Of a DNA stretch of 64,000 nucleotides, positions 1-8,729 are shown in pieces. Each line of letters starts with the position of its first letter. Positions within the stretch are counted from its first letter, which is position 1. The notes under the pieces are model-generated. The model made no database searches. It saw only the letters and a list, made by a program, of their open reading frames with translations, and was not told the DNA's origin. The stretch comes from Prado023 sp963747335 (GTDB lineage Bacteria > Actinomycetota > Actinomycetes > S36-B12 > CAIYMF01): positions 62,001 through 126,000 of the forward strand of contig CAVVEV010000003.1 of NCBI GenBank assembly GCA_963747335.1, written 5' to 3'. The translations under genes and the position numbers were made by a program.

Positions 1-106
1 CCCCAGTCACCCCGCCTCCGACGACGAGGATGTCGAGCCCGTTCTCGTCGCTCATCTCGGCCAGGGCCTCGGTGCGTGACGCAGGGGTCATGATGGCCGT
101 CAACAT
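1..106 (-). CDS. N-terminus of a GlpD-like FAD-dependent oxidoreductase (partial)
   Basis: Only the first 35 codons lie in the window; the gene runs off the left edge. The peptide ends in a dinucleotide-binding glycine motif (DILVVGGGVTG) about 30 residues in, which is where FAD-dependent glycerol-3-phosphate dehydrogenases carry it. An AAGGAG ribosome-binding site sits a few bases before the ATG. The glycine motif and N-terminal length fit GlpD, but other FAD oxidoreductases start the same way, so the product name is an inference from a short stretch. Confidence 0.55.
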   Translation of the reverse strand, partial: MLTAIMTPASRTEALAEMSDENGLDILVVGGGVTG

Positions 107-263
107 GGTGGGGCTCCTTGCCTCGGTGACATGTCCATCATCGACCGCTTCTGCTCACATGTGCCACATTGATGCACGAACGTGCAGGATCGGAGGTGGG
201 ACGTGATCGAACGTGAGGGGTCAGCCGTCACCGTGGACTACCTGGGCACGAGAAGATGGATTG

Positions 264-297
264 CGTGGCCGCGTGGCCACGTGGCCGCGTGGCCACG
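264..297. repeat. 8-bp tandem repeat, four units
   Basis: The unit (G/A)CGTGGCC occurs four times head to tail, giving alternating GTGGCCGC and GTGGCCAC blocks that are also partly self-complementary. It lies in the roughly 220-bp gap between the GlpD-like gene start and the AraC gene stop. No function is evident. Confidence 0.6.
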
Positions 298-326
298 CAG
301 ATCGACGGTCTCCCGCCGTCGGAGGC

Positions 327-1118
327 TCAGTGCATCGCCTTGCGGTACGCGGCCGGCGGCAGGCCGACATCGCGCACGAACCGCTCGTAGAACCGGCTCG
401 TCGACCCGAATCCGGCACGCAGTGCGATCTCACTCGTGGTCGCATCGGTCGAGATGAGCAGCCGTTGTGCCTCGGCGACGCGGCACTGCGCGAGGTACTC
501 GCCGATGGTGACCCCCATCCCGCGGCGGAACACAGCGGCTGCGGTGCTCGGGTGCAGGTGCACGGCGGCGGCCACATCGGCCACGGCCAGCGACTCCCGG
601 AAGTGTGTCGAGATGTGGGACGCCATCGAGGTGGCCGCGTCGTGGGCGCGCGCCGGAGCGCTCGCGTTGCCGATGCTGGCAGCGCGCAGCAGCCACGCGT
701 GGGCCTCGAGGCGGACGCAGTGGGTGAGTGCGGGGGAGGCGCCGATGTCGCGCTGCCAGGAGTGCATCGACACCTCGAGCGCCGGTGGGGCCCCGAAGGT
801 GCAGAGCCCGCCGCGCAGGATGCTGCCCGTGAAAGCAGCGGGAAGTGACCAGGCGAGTGCGTCGACCAGCGGCACGGTCAACCAGGCCACGGCAACGCCG
901 GGCTCGTGGTCGGCCACGCGATGCGGGAGCCCGGCCCAGAACACTGCGCACGATCGGTCGGACAGGGCGTAGCGCCCGCCCGCGTGCTCGAGGACAGCGG
1001 AGCCGCCGAGGGGGAGGACGAGCTCGACGTCGTCGTGGCGATGGGCCCGCGCCATCGCGGGCACGAGCGAGAGCCCACAGGCGAGGCCGAAGACCTCATG
1101 GAGCAGTGCCGTGGTCAT
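327..1118 (-). CDS. AraC family transcriptional regulator
   Basis: This 263-residue protein has an N-terminal cupin-like sensor half (a HRHDDVELVLP stretch near residues 26-36 and a GG-R-Y-L hairpin after it). A C-terminal AraC DNA-binding domain with two helix-turn-helix motifs covers about residues 165-260 (SLAVADVAAAVHLHPSTAAAVFRR, then SEIALRAGFGSTSRFYERF). The last part carries the usual AraC F-G-F/Y-S-x-x-x-F pattern. It is divergent from the dioxygenase-like gene across a gap of about 40 bp, so it probably controls that gene and itself. The effector is unknown. The ATG has no clear Shine-Dalgarno, so the start is less certain than the family. Confidence 0.85.
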   Translation of the reverse strand: MTTALLHEVFGLACGLSLVPAMARAHRHDDVELVLPLGGSAVLEHAGGRYALSDRSCAVFWAGLPHRVADHEPGVAVAWLTVPLVDALAWSLPAAFTGSILRGGLCTFGAPPALEVSMHSWQRDIGASPALTHCVRLEAHAWLLRAASIGNASAPARAHDAATSMASHISTHFRESLAVADVAAAVHLHPSTAAAVFRRGMGVTIGEYLAQCRVAEAQRLLISTDATTSEIALRAGFGSTSRFYERFVRDVGLPPAAYRKAMH

Positions 1119-1156
1119 GCGAGGATCCGGGAAGGATCGACCATCATGGGAGAAGC

Positions 1157-2104
1157 ATGCCCGGATACGATCCCTCTAGCCTCCTGGACATGACGGACAC
1201 CGCACCTGCCCAGCGTTCCACGGGTCTCGACCGCGGGCTGCTCACCCCAGAGCAGGTCGCGCAGTTCGACCGCGACGGCTACCTCGTGCTCAAGCAGCAC
1301 ATCGACCCCGACCTGCTCACCCGGCTGCGGGCCGCCTCCGAGCGGTGGATGGCCGACGGGCTTGCGCGGGGTCCGCAGGTCGGCAGCGACTGGCTCTTCG
1401 CGGACCGCCCCCTGGGGACGGTGATGTGGCGCGTTGACTACATCCACGACAAGGGCGAGCCCGCCTCTCTCGAGCTGCTCGGTTCGCGCGCGGTGCTCGG
1501 CATCGCGGAGAGCCTGGCCGGCCCCGATTTCGTGCCGACGTACGAGTCGATGGTGATGAAGGCCGCGGGGGACGGTGCCCCGGTCCCGTGGCACCAGGAC
1601 GCCGTGCACCCGCGAAGGCACCGGCTGTTCAACATCGACGTGTACCTCGATGACTCCCGCCACGGTGCCGGCGCGCTGCATGTGATCCCCGGTTCTCAGG
1701 TGCGGCGCACCGATGCGTGCGCGCTCGCTGAGACCTACGGCTGGGACCTGCCCGGTGCCATCGAGGTGGAACTCGAGGCGGGCGACGTGCTCGTGCACGA
1801 CGACATGATCGTCCACGGCTCACCCCCGGCCTCAGGAAACGCCTTGCGTCGCACGATCTACCTCGAGTTCCGGGCCGCGCAGTCGATCCTCGAGGACGGG
1901 CCGTGGACCCCGGAATGGATGCATGCGAGGCTGCGGCTCATTCCGCTCGCGCTCGCCGAACGCGCCGGGTGGGTCGGGACGGACGAGCAGTTCGAGTGGC
2001 ATGCCACGCCCGCACTGCGGCCTGCCGTCTCCGACGACGTTGAAGCGGAGTTGCGCGTGGTGCATACCGTCCACACGCCGGGGGAGTGGTGCAGCGCCGG
2101 CTGA
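1157..2104 (+). CDS. phytanoyl-CoA dioxygenase (PhyH) family Fe(II)/2-oxoglutarate oxygenase
   Basis: The protein is about 315 residues with the PhyH fold. The iron-binding facial triad is visible as the H-x-D of PVPWHQDAVH and a distal His in DDMIVHGSPP, followed by a conserved Arg (NALRRTIYLEF) expected to bind the 2-oxoglutarate carboxylate. The family hydroxylates small molecules using O2 and 2-oxoglutarate; the substrate here cannot be read from sequence. I chose the ATG at 1157, which follows a GGGAGAAG element, over the in-frame ATG at 1190, which has none. The long upstream open frame is antisense to the AraC gene. The divergent AraC gene suggests induction by a substrate-like ligand. 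Confidence 0.85.
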   Translation: MPGYDPSSLLDMTDTAPAQRSTGLDRGLLTPEQVAQFDRDGYLVLKQHIDPDLLTRLRAASERWMADGLARGPQVGSDWLFADRPLGTVMWRVDYIHDKGEPASLELLGSRAVLGIAESLAGPDFVPTYESMVMKAAGDGAPVPWHQDAVHPRRHRLFNIDVYLDDSRHGAGALHVIPGSQVRRTDACALAETYGWDLPGAIEVELEAGDVLVHDDMIVHGSPPASGNALRRTIYLEFRAAQSILEDGPWTPEWMHARLRLIPLALAERAGWVGTDEQFEWHATPALRPAVSDDVEAELRVVHTVHTPGEWCSAG

Positions 2105-2133
2105 CGGTGGGGTGGGACGAGGTGTTGTCGGGC

Positions 2134-3672
2134 TCAGACCCGGTCGACAGACGGCGGTGTCGGGTCGGGTTCCGGCAGGACGCGGTTGCGCCCGTTCGAC
2201 TTGGCACGCTGGGACAACGAGTCGGCCTGGTTGACCAGGTCGGCGATGTCCAGTCGGGGTCCGCTGTCGGCGGCCACTCCGACGCTGAGGGTCACGATCG
2301 GGAACGTGGGGTCGCCGTTGTGCGGTATCTCGGCCGCCTCGACCGCGGCACGAAGGCGTTCGGCGGCCATGAGTGCCCCTGCCAGGTCAGTGCCCGCCTG
2401 AAGGACGACGAACTCGTCGCCGCCGTACCGGAAGACCCGATCGTGACCGCGGCACTGGGACGCCAGCACGCGGGCCACGGAGGTCAGCCTCCTGGTGCCT
2501 TCCTCCCATGAGTGGGCCTTGTTGATCAGGCCGAACTCGTCGACATCGACGAAGAGGACCGCGACGGGCGATGTCGTCGTGCGAGCCTGACGCTGGATGG
2601 ACTCGGCAGTCTCGGTGAACGCCAGGAAGTTGGGCAGCCCGGTCATCTGGTCGGTGCGGGCCTCACCGTGGGCTATGTCAGCTGCAGCCTTGGCTTGGGC
2701 AGCCTCCGCCTTGGCCTGGGCGGCCTCCGCCTTGGCTTGCTCAGCCTCCGCCTGGGCAGCGTCGATGTGCACCACATGGGCGTCCACGCCCGGGTCGTGG
2801 AGATCGCCGTCCCTGCGCCCGTAGACGCGTATCACCGGTCCATCGACGACGACCTGCTGGCCACCCTGCCTCTTGGCCGCCGTCAGCGCGGCATAGGCTC
2901 GGGTCAGGGCCTCCTGCGCGCTGCTCCCGGCCAACCCAGCCCCCCCGACGCTCACGGTCACCACCCGTGTGCCCGCGATGTGCATCGGTGCTGCGAGTGC
3001 CCACATCACGACCTTGGCGAGTTCGATCGAGTCGGCCAGGAGCGTGTTGGGGCTCACCACGAGGAACTGGTCTCCATCGATCCGCGAGACGGTCGCACCG
3101 GGTGGTACGGCACGCAGGAGCCTCTGGGCCACCTCGACCAGGATGCGGTCGCCCTCCGCGTACCCGAAGCTCTCGTTGAGCCACCCGAACCCGTCCAGGT
3201 CGACGACCAGAAGACATCCGGGGGCCTGCGGGCTGACCGCCTGCTCCAGGGCCTGCAGCCCGCGTGTACGGGTGCCGACGCCGGTGAGCGGGTCCACGAG
3301 CAGGTCGGTGTCGCCGCTTGGAGCTGCGGCCGTCGGCAGCTCCTGCATCGCGACGACCAGGGCGTCGAACCCGCCGTCCCCCTGGGTCCGGGAGCCGACC
3401 ATCTGGACTGGGCGACGCTGGACGCGATCCGCGAGGTGGACGGGACCGAAGGCCTGGCTGCGCCCCGCCCCGAGATTCGTGAGTGTGGCCAGGAAGGCGT
3501 CCAGCGATGCGCGATCAGCGACGGTGATGAGCTCGGCGAGGTCGGTTCCGGCCAACGAGTTCCGCCCGACCAGGGCGTGCGCGGCGGGGTTCGCCACGCT
3601 GATCCGTCCCGCCGGGCCGACGACCAGCTGTGCGACGCCGGAGTCCCGGAAGACGGAATGCGACCACACCAT
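2134..3672 (-). CDS. PAS protein with two GGDEF domains, the first degenerate
   Basis: This 512-residue protein starts with a PAS-like sensor (about residues 8-105). A GGDEF domain follows near residues 125-275, whose catalytic loop reads RIDGDQF rather than RxGGDEF. After an Ala/Glu/Lys-rich coiled-coil linker built from repeats of QAKAEA (about 305-335) comes a second GGDEF domain with an intact RYGGDEF loop. The second domain should make cyclic di-GMP; the first is probably catalytically dead and may serve in dimerisation or ligand sensing. There is no transmembrane segment, so it is cytosolic. A GGGGAG site precedes the ATG and a good promoter lies upstream. No EAL or HD-GYP phosphodiesterase is nearby. 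Confidence 0.9.
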   Translation of the reverse strand: MVWSHSVFRDSGVAQLVVGPAGRISVANPAAHALVGRNSLAGTDLAELITVADRASLDAFLATLTNLGAGRSQAFGPVHLADRVQRRPVQMVGSRTQGDGGFDALVVAMQELPTAAAPSGDTDLLVDPLTGVGTRTRGLQALEQAVSPQAPGCLLVVDLDGFGWLNESFGYAEGDRILVEVAQRLLRAVPPGATVSRIDGDQFLVVSPNTLLADSIELAKVVMWALAAPMHIAGTRVVTVSVGGAGLAGSSAQEALTRAYAALTAAKRQGGQQVVVDGPVIRVYGRRDGDLHDPGVDAHVVHIDAAQAEAEQAKAEAAQAKAEAAQAKAAADIAHGEARTDQMTGLPNFLAFTETAESIQRQARTTTSPVAVLFVDVDEFGLINKAHSWEEGTRRLTSVARVLASQCRGHDRVFRYGGDEFVVLQAGTDLAGALMAAERLRAAVEAAEIPHNGDPTFPIVTLSVGVAADSGPRLDIADLVNQADSLSQRAKSNGRNRVLPEPDPTPPSVDRV

Positions 3673-3704
3673 GGTTCTCCCCGTCCGTGATCAAGTGCAC
3701 ACCT

Positions 3705-3733
3705 AGTGTAGTCGAGATGGAGGAGTGGCCCAA
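3705..3733 (-). promoter_or_regulatory. predicted sigma70-type promoter of the GGDEF gene
   Basis: Reading on the minus strand, TTGGGC (3733-3728) is followed after exactly 17 bp by TACACT (3710-3705). The -10 lies about 32 bp before the ATG of the GGDEF gene, and a GGGGAG ribosome-binding site lies between them. Confidence 0.5.
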
Positions 3734-3873
3734 CCCTGGCAGGACCTCCCTGCGAGTCCTCTGCGATGGTGCGGATAGTGCCTTTCATGTGCTGTTCTCG
3801 GCGTTCTCGCAGGGCCCGGGATGCCTCGGCCGAGCTGCGGGGCACTATGCGGATTGCGCCGATCGGGTGACAT

Positions 3874-4273
3874 CCCGAATGCCCGCCACGCCACACGCAC
3901 CCAGCAGCCCCGGGCTGCGCCCGAGACCGCCGGATCCGTAGGGCGGGCGGGACCCGTCGGCCCGCTGACGCGGACCTCCTCCCGAATGCCCGCCACGCCA
4001 CACGAACCCAGCAGCCCCGGGCTGCGCCCGAGACCGCCGGATCCGTAGGGCGGGCGGGACCCGTCGGCCCGCTGACGCGGACCTCCTCCCGAATGCCCGC
4101 CACGCCACACGAACCCAGCAGCCCCGGGCTGCGCCCGAGACCGCCGGATCCGTAGGGCGGGCGGGACCCGTCGGCCCGCTGACGCGGACCTCCTCCCGAA
4201 TGCCCGCCACGCCACACGAACCCAGCAGCCCCGGGCTGCGCCCGAGACCGCCGGATCCGTAGGGCGGGCGGGA
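3874..4273. repeat. 107-bp tandem repeat array ending inside tRNA-Met
   Basis: Unit starts fall at 3874, 3981, 4088 and 4195, an exact 107-bp period. The three complete units are nearly identical; the first differs by one base (CGCACCC against CGAACCC). The fourth is cut short where the tRNA begins. Each unit contains the 13-nt AGGGCGGGCGGGA, which in the last copy is the 3' end of the tRNA-Met gene (acceptor 3' strand plus the 3' side of the T stem). On the tRNA strand each unit also has a small GGGCTGC/GCAGCCC hairpin. The open frames across the array are repeat artefacts. Confidence 0.9.
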
Positions 4274-4334
4274 TTCGAACCCGCAACCTGACGGGTTATG
4301 AGCCCGCTGCTCTGACCAGTTGAGCTACCGCCCC
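4261..4334 (-). tRNA. tRNA-Met (anticodon CAU)
   Basis: A 74-nt cloverleaf on the minus strand has acceptor GGGGCGG pairing with CCGCCCT, with a G-U at the end pair. The D arm is GCTCAACTGGTCAGAGC, the anticodon stem-loop is GCGGGCTCATAACCCGT, and the T arm is GCGGGTTCGAATCCCGC. CCA is not encoded. The CAU anticodon gives elongator Met; a lysidine-modified tRNA-Ile is a less likely alternative. Confidence 0.93.
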
Positions 4335-4415
4335 GAACGGCTCAAGGGTAGGCGACGGCCCGACGGTCCCGGAGCATCCGACCCGGGAATCCCCCATTTC
4401 GATCCCGGTGCCGGC

Positions 4416-4460
4416 TGTGCTGACGACTCCGACCACTGCATCGTCGGAATCGTCAGCACA
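4416..4460. repeat. palindromic element, copy 1
   Basis: An 18-nt arm TGTGCTGACGACTCCGAC (4416-4433) pairs with GTCGGAATCGTCAGCACA (4443-4460) at 17 of 18 positions around a 9-nt loop. The same palindrome recurs at 5799-5844. This copy lies between divergent transcripts (tRNA-Met and the CPBP gene), so a terminator role is unlikely here. Confidence 0.7.
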
Positions 4461-4545
4461 GGGTGGGGGCCGTGCCGTTTCCTCCGGCCAATGCGTGTAC
4501 CCATGGCCATCCGGCTACGCGCAGCCGGGGAACAGGTGATACTCA

Positions 4546-5760
4546 ATGTCCATGGACGTCCTCCCAGCCGGCTCGGAAGACCGCGAGACCGTCACGACCG
4601 GTGGCATCGCCGCGCCGACCAGCCCGCGTGCACCACGCACAGGGGCCTTCGGCACGCTGCACACGCGCTGGCTCCCGCTCTGGGCCCTGGTGGGTGGGCT
4701 GCTGATCGCGGGTGCGTTCGCGCTGATCGTTGGGCCGGCGACTGCGGAATCCGAGGCGCTGCTCGGCGCCCTCTTCTACGTCCCGATCATCGCCTGGATC
4801 GGATTCGCGGTGGTGCGTCGAGGACGGGTGCGGCTCGGTGTCCTGCTTCGATGGCCGTCCCTTGGCACCTACTGGTTCGTCGTCGCCGGGATGCTGGTCG
4901 TGCAGTTCGTGTTCTCCCTGGCCGCAATCACCCTGACGGAGCTGGTCGCTCCGTGGATGGACGACTCGCTGGCCGGCGTGGGCCAGGGGAACCTCGTGGT
5001 GGCGCTCATCGGTCTCGCGATCCTCCCTCCGCTGGTGGAGGAGATCACCTTCCGGGGCATCCTGCTCGAGCGCTTCGCGGTCAAATGGCGCGTGGGGGTC
5101 GCAGTCATCGTCTCGGCCGTCCTGTTCGGAATCCTGCATGCGGACCCGGTCGGAGCCGGCATGTTCGGCGTTGTCACCGGCCTGCTCTACCTGCGCACCG
5201 GCTCGCTCTGGCCGGGGATCATCATCCACTTCGTCAACAACCTGGTGGCCGTGATCGCCATCCGCATGACCGGATCCGAGGCAGCGACACCGACGCGCGA
5301 GCTCTCGGAGTCCCTGATGTCCGCGGGGTTGTTCCTGGCGCTGAGCCTGCCGTTCCTTGTCTGGTTCATCTGGTCGCACTGGCCCGCCCGGGGTACACCC
5401 ACCCCCTACCAGCACTACGAGATGCAGGCCGGACTGCCACCGCGAACCTTCCGGTCAGTGGCATGGTCGGGGGCGGCGGCGCCGGTCACGGTTGAGGCCA
5501 CGAGCACCCACGTGATCGTCAGCGACGCCACGGCGTCACCGGTGGCGGTGCTACCCCTGGAGCGCGTGCGTGCGGTGTACCCGTCAGCGGTCGTCGGCGG
5601 CACCCAGGTCGTCATCCTGCTCAACGACGGCTCGTGGACCACCATGCAGGTGCCGCCCGGTGACTCGAGGGCCAACCGCACACTGGCCCTCACCGTGGGG
5701 GAGCGGGCGCAGTTCGCGAGTCCACCGTCATCCGGCGTGGCCACCCTGCCGAGCATCTGA
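4546..5760 (+). CDS. CPBP family intramembrane metalloprotease
   Basis: The 404-residue membrane protein has about eight hydrophobic segments between residues 40 and 285. The CPBP (Abi) signatures are present: EEITFRGILLERF near residue 165 (the EExxxR motif) and FGILHADP about 30 residues later, with a further NNLVAV motif. Members are membrane-embedded glutamate/histidine metalloproteases related to type II CAAX endopeptidases and bacteriocin-immunity proteins; the substrate is unknown. A soluble tail of about 115 residues after the last membrane segment is not part of the core domain and looks PH-like or beta-rich. The ATG has only a weak AGG-type site. The gene is flanked by two copies of one palindrome. 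Confidence 0.85.
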   Translation: MSMDVLPAGSEDRETVTTGGIAAPTSPRAPRTGAFGTLHTRWLPLWALVGGLLIAGAFALIVGPATAESEALLGALFYVPIIAWIGFAVVRRGRVRLGVLLRWPSLGTYWFVVAGMLVVQFVFSLAAITLTELVAPWMDDSLAGVGQGNLVVALIGLAILPPLVEEITFRGILLERFAVKWRVGVAVIVSAVLFGILHADPVGAGMFGVVTGLLYLRTGSLWPGIIIHFVNNLVAVIAIRMTGSEAATPTRELSESLMSAGLFLALSLPFLVWFIWSHWPARGTPTPYQHYEMQAGLPPRTFRSVAWSGAAAPVTVEATSTHVIVSDATASPVAVLPLERVRAVYPSAVVGGTQVVILLNDGSWTTMQVPPGDSRANRTLALTVGERAQFASPPSSGVATLPSI

Positions 5761-5798
5761 CCCAGGCAGTCGAGCGGCGGCTGAGCTCCGTCAGCGCG

Positions 5799-5844
5799 TG
5801 TGCTGACGATTCCGACGGTTCTTGGGGTCGGAACCGACAGCACA
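5799..5844. repeat. palindromic element, copy 2
   Basis: TGTGCTGACGATTCCGAC (5799-5816) faces GTCGGAACCGACAGCACA (5827-5844), pairing at 16 of 18 positions. The left arm matches the consensus of copy 1 (4416-4460). This copy sits between the converging CPBP and flavoprotein genes, so it could also act as a bidirectional terminator. Confidence 0.65.
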
Positions 5845-5886
5845 GCGTCCGCGGCATGCGGTCGCCAGATCGGACGCAAGGCCCAG

Positions 5887-8430
5887 TCAGTTGCGGACGC
5901 GTTCGCTGCGGGGGTCATACATCGGGGCCAGCGAGACCCGTGCCGGCACGATCGCGTTGCCCACCTGCACCGTCCAGTCGCCGGTTCCGAGGAACTCCGC
6001 GTCGACAGCCCGACCCGGCTCGCACAGCCCTGAGTCGACCATCGCGAGCCCGACCGCCCCGCCGAGCGTGAACCCGTAGGACGCCGAGCGCAGGTACCCA
6101 ACCTCGACGCCGTCGCGGCGCAGCACCTCGGCATGGACCATCATCTGTTCCGGATCGGTGAGCAGCACCTGGACCAGCCGCCGCGTCGGGGGCCGACCGC
6201 CGAGCGCGTCGCGACGGGCCGCCAGGGCCTCGCGACCGAGGAACCCTCCGGGCTTGTCCCAGGCAACTGCGAAGCCGAGCCCAGCCTCGATCGGGTCGTC
6301 GGTGTTGTCGATGTCGTGCCCGTAGTCGCGGTAGGCCTTCTCCAGCCGGAGGCTGCCCAGGGCCTTGAGCCCGCAGTGCGCGAGGCCGAGCGCCTCACCG
6401 GCTGCTGTGATCCCGTCGTAGGCGGCCACAGCCATCTCCGCCGGGATGAACAACTCGTACCCGAGCTCGCCGACGTAGGTGATCCGCGTGCACAGCCCCA
6501 ACGCGAAGCCCAGGTCGACCTCCTGGGCGGTCCGAAAACTGAACGCCGTGTCCGAGAGGTCCGCACTGGTCACGGCCGCGAGCACCTCGCGCGACCGCGG
6601 CCCCTGCACGGTGACCTGCGCCAGGCCTGAGGTGACGTCGGCGATCGAAACCCTCAGATGGCCGGCGTGTCGGCGCAGCCACGTCAGCACGTGCCGGTGC
6701 GCCGTGTCGGAGGCCACGACCAGGAAGTCGTCCTCGGCGCGCTTCGTGACCGTCACGTCGGCCTCGATACGACCGTGCTGGTTGAGCCACTGGGTGTAGG
6801 TGATCCGCTCCGGTTCGCCGTCCACCGCGTTGGCGCTCAGGCGATCCAGCAGCGCCCCGGCGTCGGGGCCGGTGACCGCGAACTTCGCCATGAACGACAT
6901 GTCGAACAGACCCACGCCCTCGCGCACGGCCCGGTGCTCGGCCGCCCAGCGGTCCCAGAAGTCGGGGCGACCCCACGTGAGCGCGGGCTCTGTCGGGGTC
7001 ACGCCGGCGCCGGCGAACCAATCGGTGCCCTCCCATCCGGACACGTCCTTGAACCAGGCCCCCTGGGCGGCCATCCGCTCGTGCAGCGGCGAGCGGCGCA
7101 CGCCGCGGGCCGTGCGCATCGAGCGCCCGGGGTAGTGGCACTCATAGACCATGCCCAGGCTCTCCACGGTGCGCGTGGCCCGGTAGCGCGGCGTGGCCTG
7201 GTAGGGGTGCAGGCGGTCGATGTTCACGCCCGTGACGTCGATGTCCGGGGAGCCGGTCGTGATCCAGTGCGCGATCGCCCGGCCCCAGCCGCCTCCGGTC
7301 AGGATCCCGATGGAGTTCAGGCCGGCGGCCACGAAGTAGTTGCGCACCTCCGGGGCCTCGCCGATCACGGGGAGCAGATCCGGGGTGAAGGACTCCGGGC
7401 CGCAGAAGAACGTGTGGATCCCGGCGTCCAGGGTGGCAGGCACCCGGCTCATCGCCGCCTCGACGTAGGGCCCCATCCGGTCCCAGTCCGGTGGGATCGT
7501 CCCGAACGAGAAGTCCTCGGGGATACGACCGACGTTCCACGGCGCGCACGCGGTCTCGAACAGCCCGACCATCAGGCCCTCGCCCTCCGGGCGGATGTAG
7601 GTGAAGTTGCTGGGGTCCTCCAGCACCGGCCAGTCCGGGTCGACCTCGGGCATCGCCCCGGTGATCAGGTAGTAGTGCTCAGCGGCCTGCAGCGGGATGC
7701 TCACTCCGGAGCGCTCCCCTAGCTGGCGGGCCCACATGCCCGCAGCGTTGACCACGTACTCGCACTCAATGTCCCCGACCGGCGTGCGCACCCCGGCCAC
7801 GGCTCCGTCGCGGGTCAGGACATCGACCGCCGGCGTGCCCTCGAGCAGCGTCGCCCCCCGCATCCGGGCGCCCTTGGCCAGGGCCATCGTGACGTCGACC
7901 GGGTTCACCCGGCCGTCGGTCGGCGTGTAGAACGCGGCCAGGATGTCGTCAGTACGGGCAGCCGGGAACAGCTCACCGACCTCGCGGGCACTGATCTCGT
8001 GGACGTCCACCCCGCAGTGCCGGTTGAATGCCGACACCCGCCGGTACTCCTCGAGGCGTCCCTCGTCGGCGGCGACCTCGATCAGCCCAATCGGCCGGAA
8101 CCCCGTCGCCTGGCCGGTCTCCGCCTCGAGCCGGGCGTACAGGTCCTTGGTGTACATCCGCAGCTCGGTGGAGGTCTGCGACGTCGACCCGAACGTGACC
8201 ATCAGCCCGGCCGCGTGCCAGGTCGTGCCGGACGTCAACCGGTCGCGCTCGAGCAGCACGGTGTCGGTCCAGCCCAGCTCGGCCAGGTGGTAGGCGATCG
8301 AGGTCCCGATGATCCCGCCCCCGATGACCACGACCCGGGCACGCGCAGGGAGGCCGGCTGCGGCGGTCCGCGGCGATGGGCTCGTCGTCAGCGGATCGAT
8401 GGCGGCGGAGGGCAATGCGCTGCTTGTCAC
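5887..8430 (-). CDS. sarcosine/dimethylglycine dehydrogenase-like FAD oxidoreductase with GcvT domain
   Basis: With the chosen GTG start the protein is about 847 residues. The N-terminal half is a DAO-type FAD domain (VVVIGGGIIGTSIAYHLAELG near residue 33). It contains SGTTWHAAGL, whose His is the covalent FAD attachment site in dimethylglycine and sarcosine dehydrogenases. The C-terminal half has the FAO middle region and aminomethyltransferase (GcvT) domains that pass one-carbon units to tetrahydrofolate. It should oxidatively demethylate an N-methyl amino acid. The frame is open further upstream; in-frame ATG (8478) and GTG (8430) are candidates. I chose 8430 because about 32 residues before the glycine motif fits the family. 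It converges on the CPBP gene. Confidence 0.85.
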   Translation of the reverse strand: MTSSALPSAAIDPLTTSPSPRTAAAGLPARARVVVIGGGIIGTSIAYHLAELGWTDTVLLERDRLTSGTTWHAAGLMVTFGSTSQTSTELRMYTKDLYARLEAETGQATGFRPIGLIEVAADEGRLEEYRRVSAFNRHCGVDVHEISAREVGELFPAARTDDILAAFYTPTDGRVNPVDVTMALAKGARMRGATLLEGTPAVDVLTRDGAVAGVRTPVGDIECEYVVNAAGMWARQLGERSGVSIPLQAAEHYYLITGAMPEVDPDWPVLEDPSNFTYIRPEGEGLMVGLFETACAPWNVGRIPEDFSFGTIPPDWDRMGPYVEAAMSRVPATLDAGIHTFFCGPESFTPDLLPVIGEAPEVRNYFVAAGLNSIGILTGGGWGRAIAHWITTGSPDIDVTGVNIDRLHPYQATPRYRATRTVESLGMVYECHYPGRSMRTARGVRRSPLHERMAAQGAWFKDVSGWEGTDWFAGAGVTPTEPALTWGRPDFWDRWAAEHRAVREGVGLFDMSFMAKFAVTGPDAGALLDRLSANAVDGEPERITYTQWLNQHGRIEADVTVTKRAEDDFLVVASDTAHRHVLTWLRRHAGHLRVSIADVTSGLAQVTVQGPRSREVLAAVTSADLSDTAFSFRTAQEVDLGFALGLCTRITYVGELGYELFIPAEMAVAAYDGITAAGEALGLAHCGLKALGSLRLEKAYRDYGHDIDNTDDPIEAGLGFAVAWDKPGGFLGREALAARRDALGGRPPTRRLVQVLLTDPEQMMVHAEVLRRDGVEVGYLRSASYGFTLGGAVGLAMVDSGLCEPGRAVDAEFLGTGDWTVQVGNAIVPARVSLAPMYDPRSERVRN

Positions 8431-8487
8431 GGCTGCGAGCCTAGTGAGGGCGCGGATTGGAGGTGGGCCGTCGAGCATGTGCGCAGC

Positions 8488-8504
8488 ACGGACACCAGTG
8501 TCCG
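8488..8504. promoter_or_regulatory. 17-nt palindrome, possible operator
   Basis: ACGGACACCAGTGTCCG has seven-base arms (CGGACAC/GTGTCCG) and differs by one base from the core at 39634-39650. It lies about 60 bp before the chosen start of the flavoprotein gene, so it is placed to regulate that gene. No regulator is known for this site. Confidence 0.4.
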
Positions 8505-8729
8505 CTGGGTGTCGGGCGTTGTCCGGATCCTGCATTTGTCGGCGGAGCAGCCTGCAGAAAGGACCTCGGCAGGTGCGCCGATCCCCGACAGAGCGCAGCC
8601 CCGCGCATTCGGGCATCACTGGTCTAGCCAAAACGACACGTTTGTGATTATGCTCCCCTCGGGGATGGCCATCATCCGATCGACGAGGACGCTGGGGAAG
8701 GCGAAACTCGCCGGGATCGGAGGTCGGCC

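Noticed and set aside
3874..4273. CRISPR array
   Set aside because: The repeat is 107 bp with no variable spacers and no cas genes nearby; it is a plain tandem duplication.
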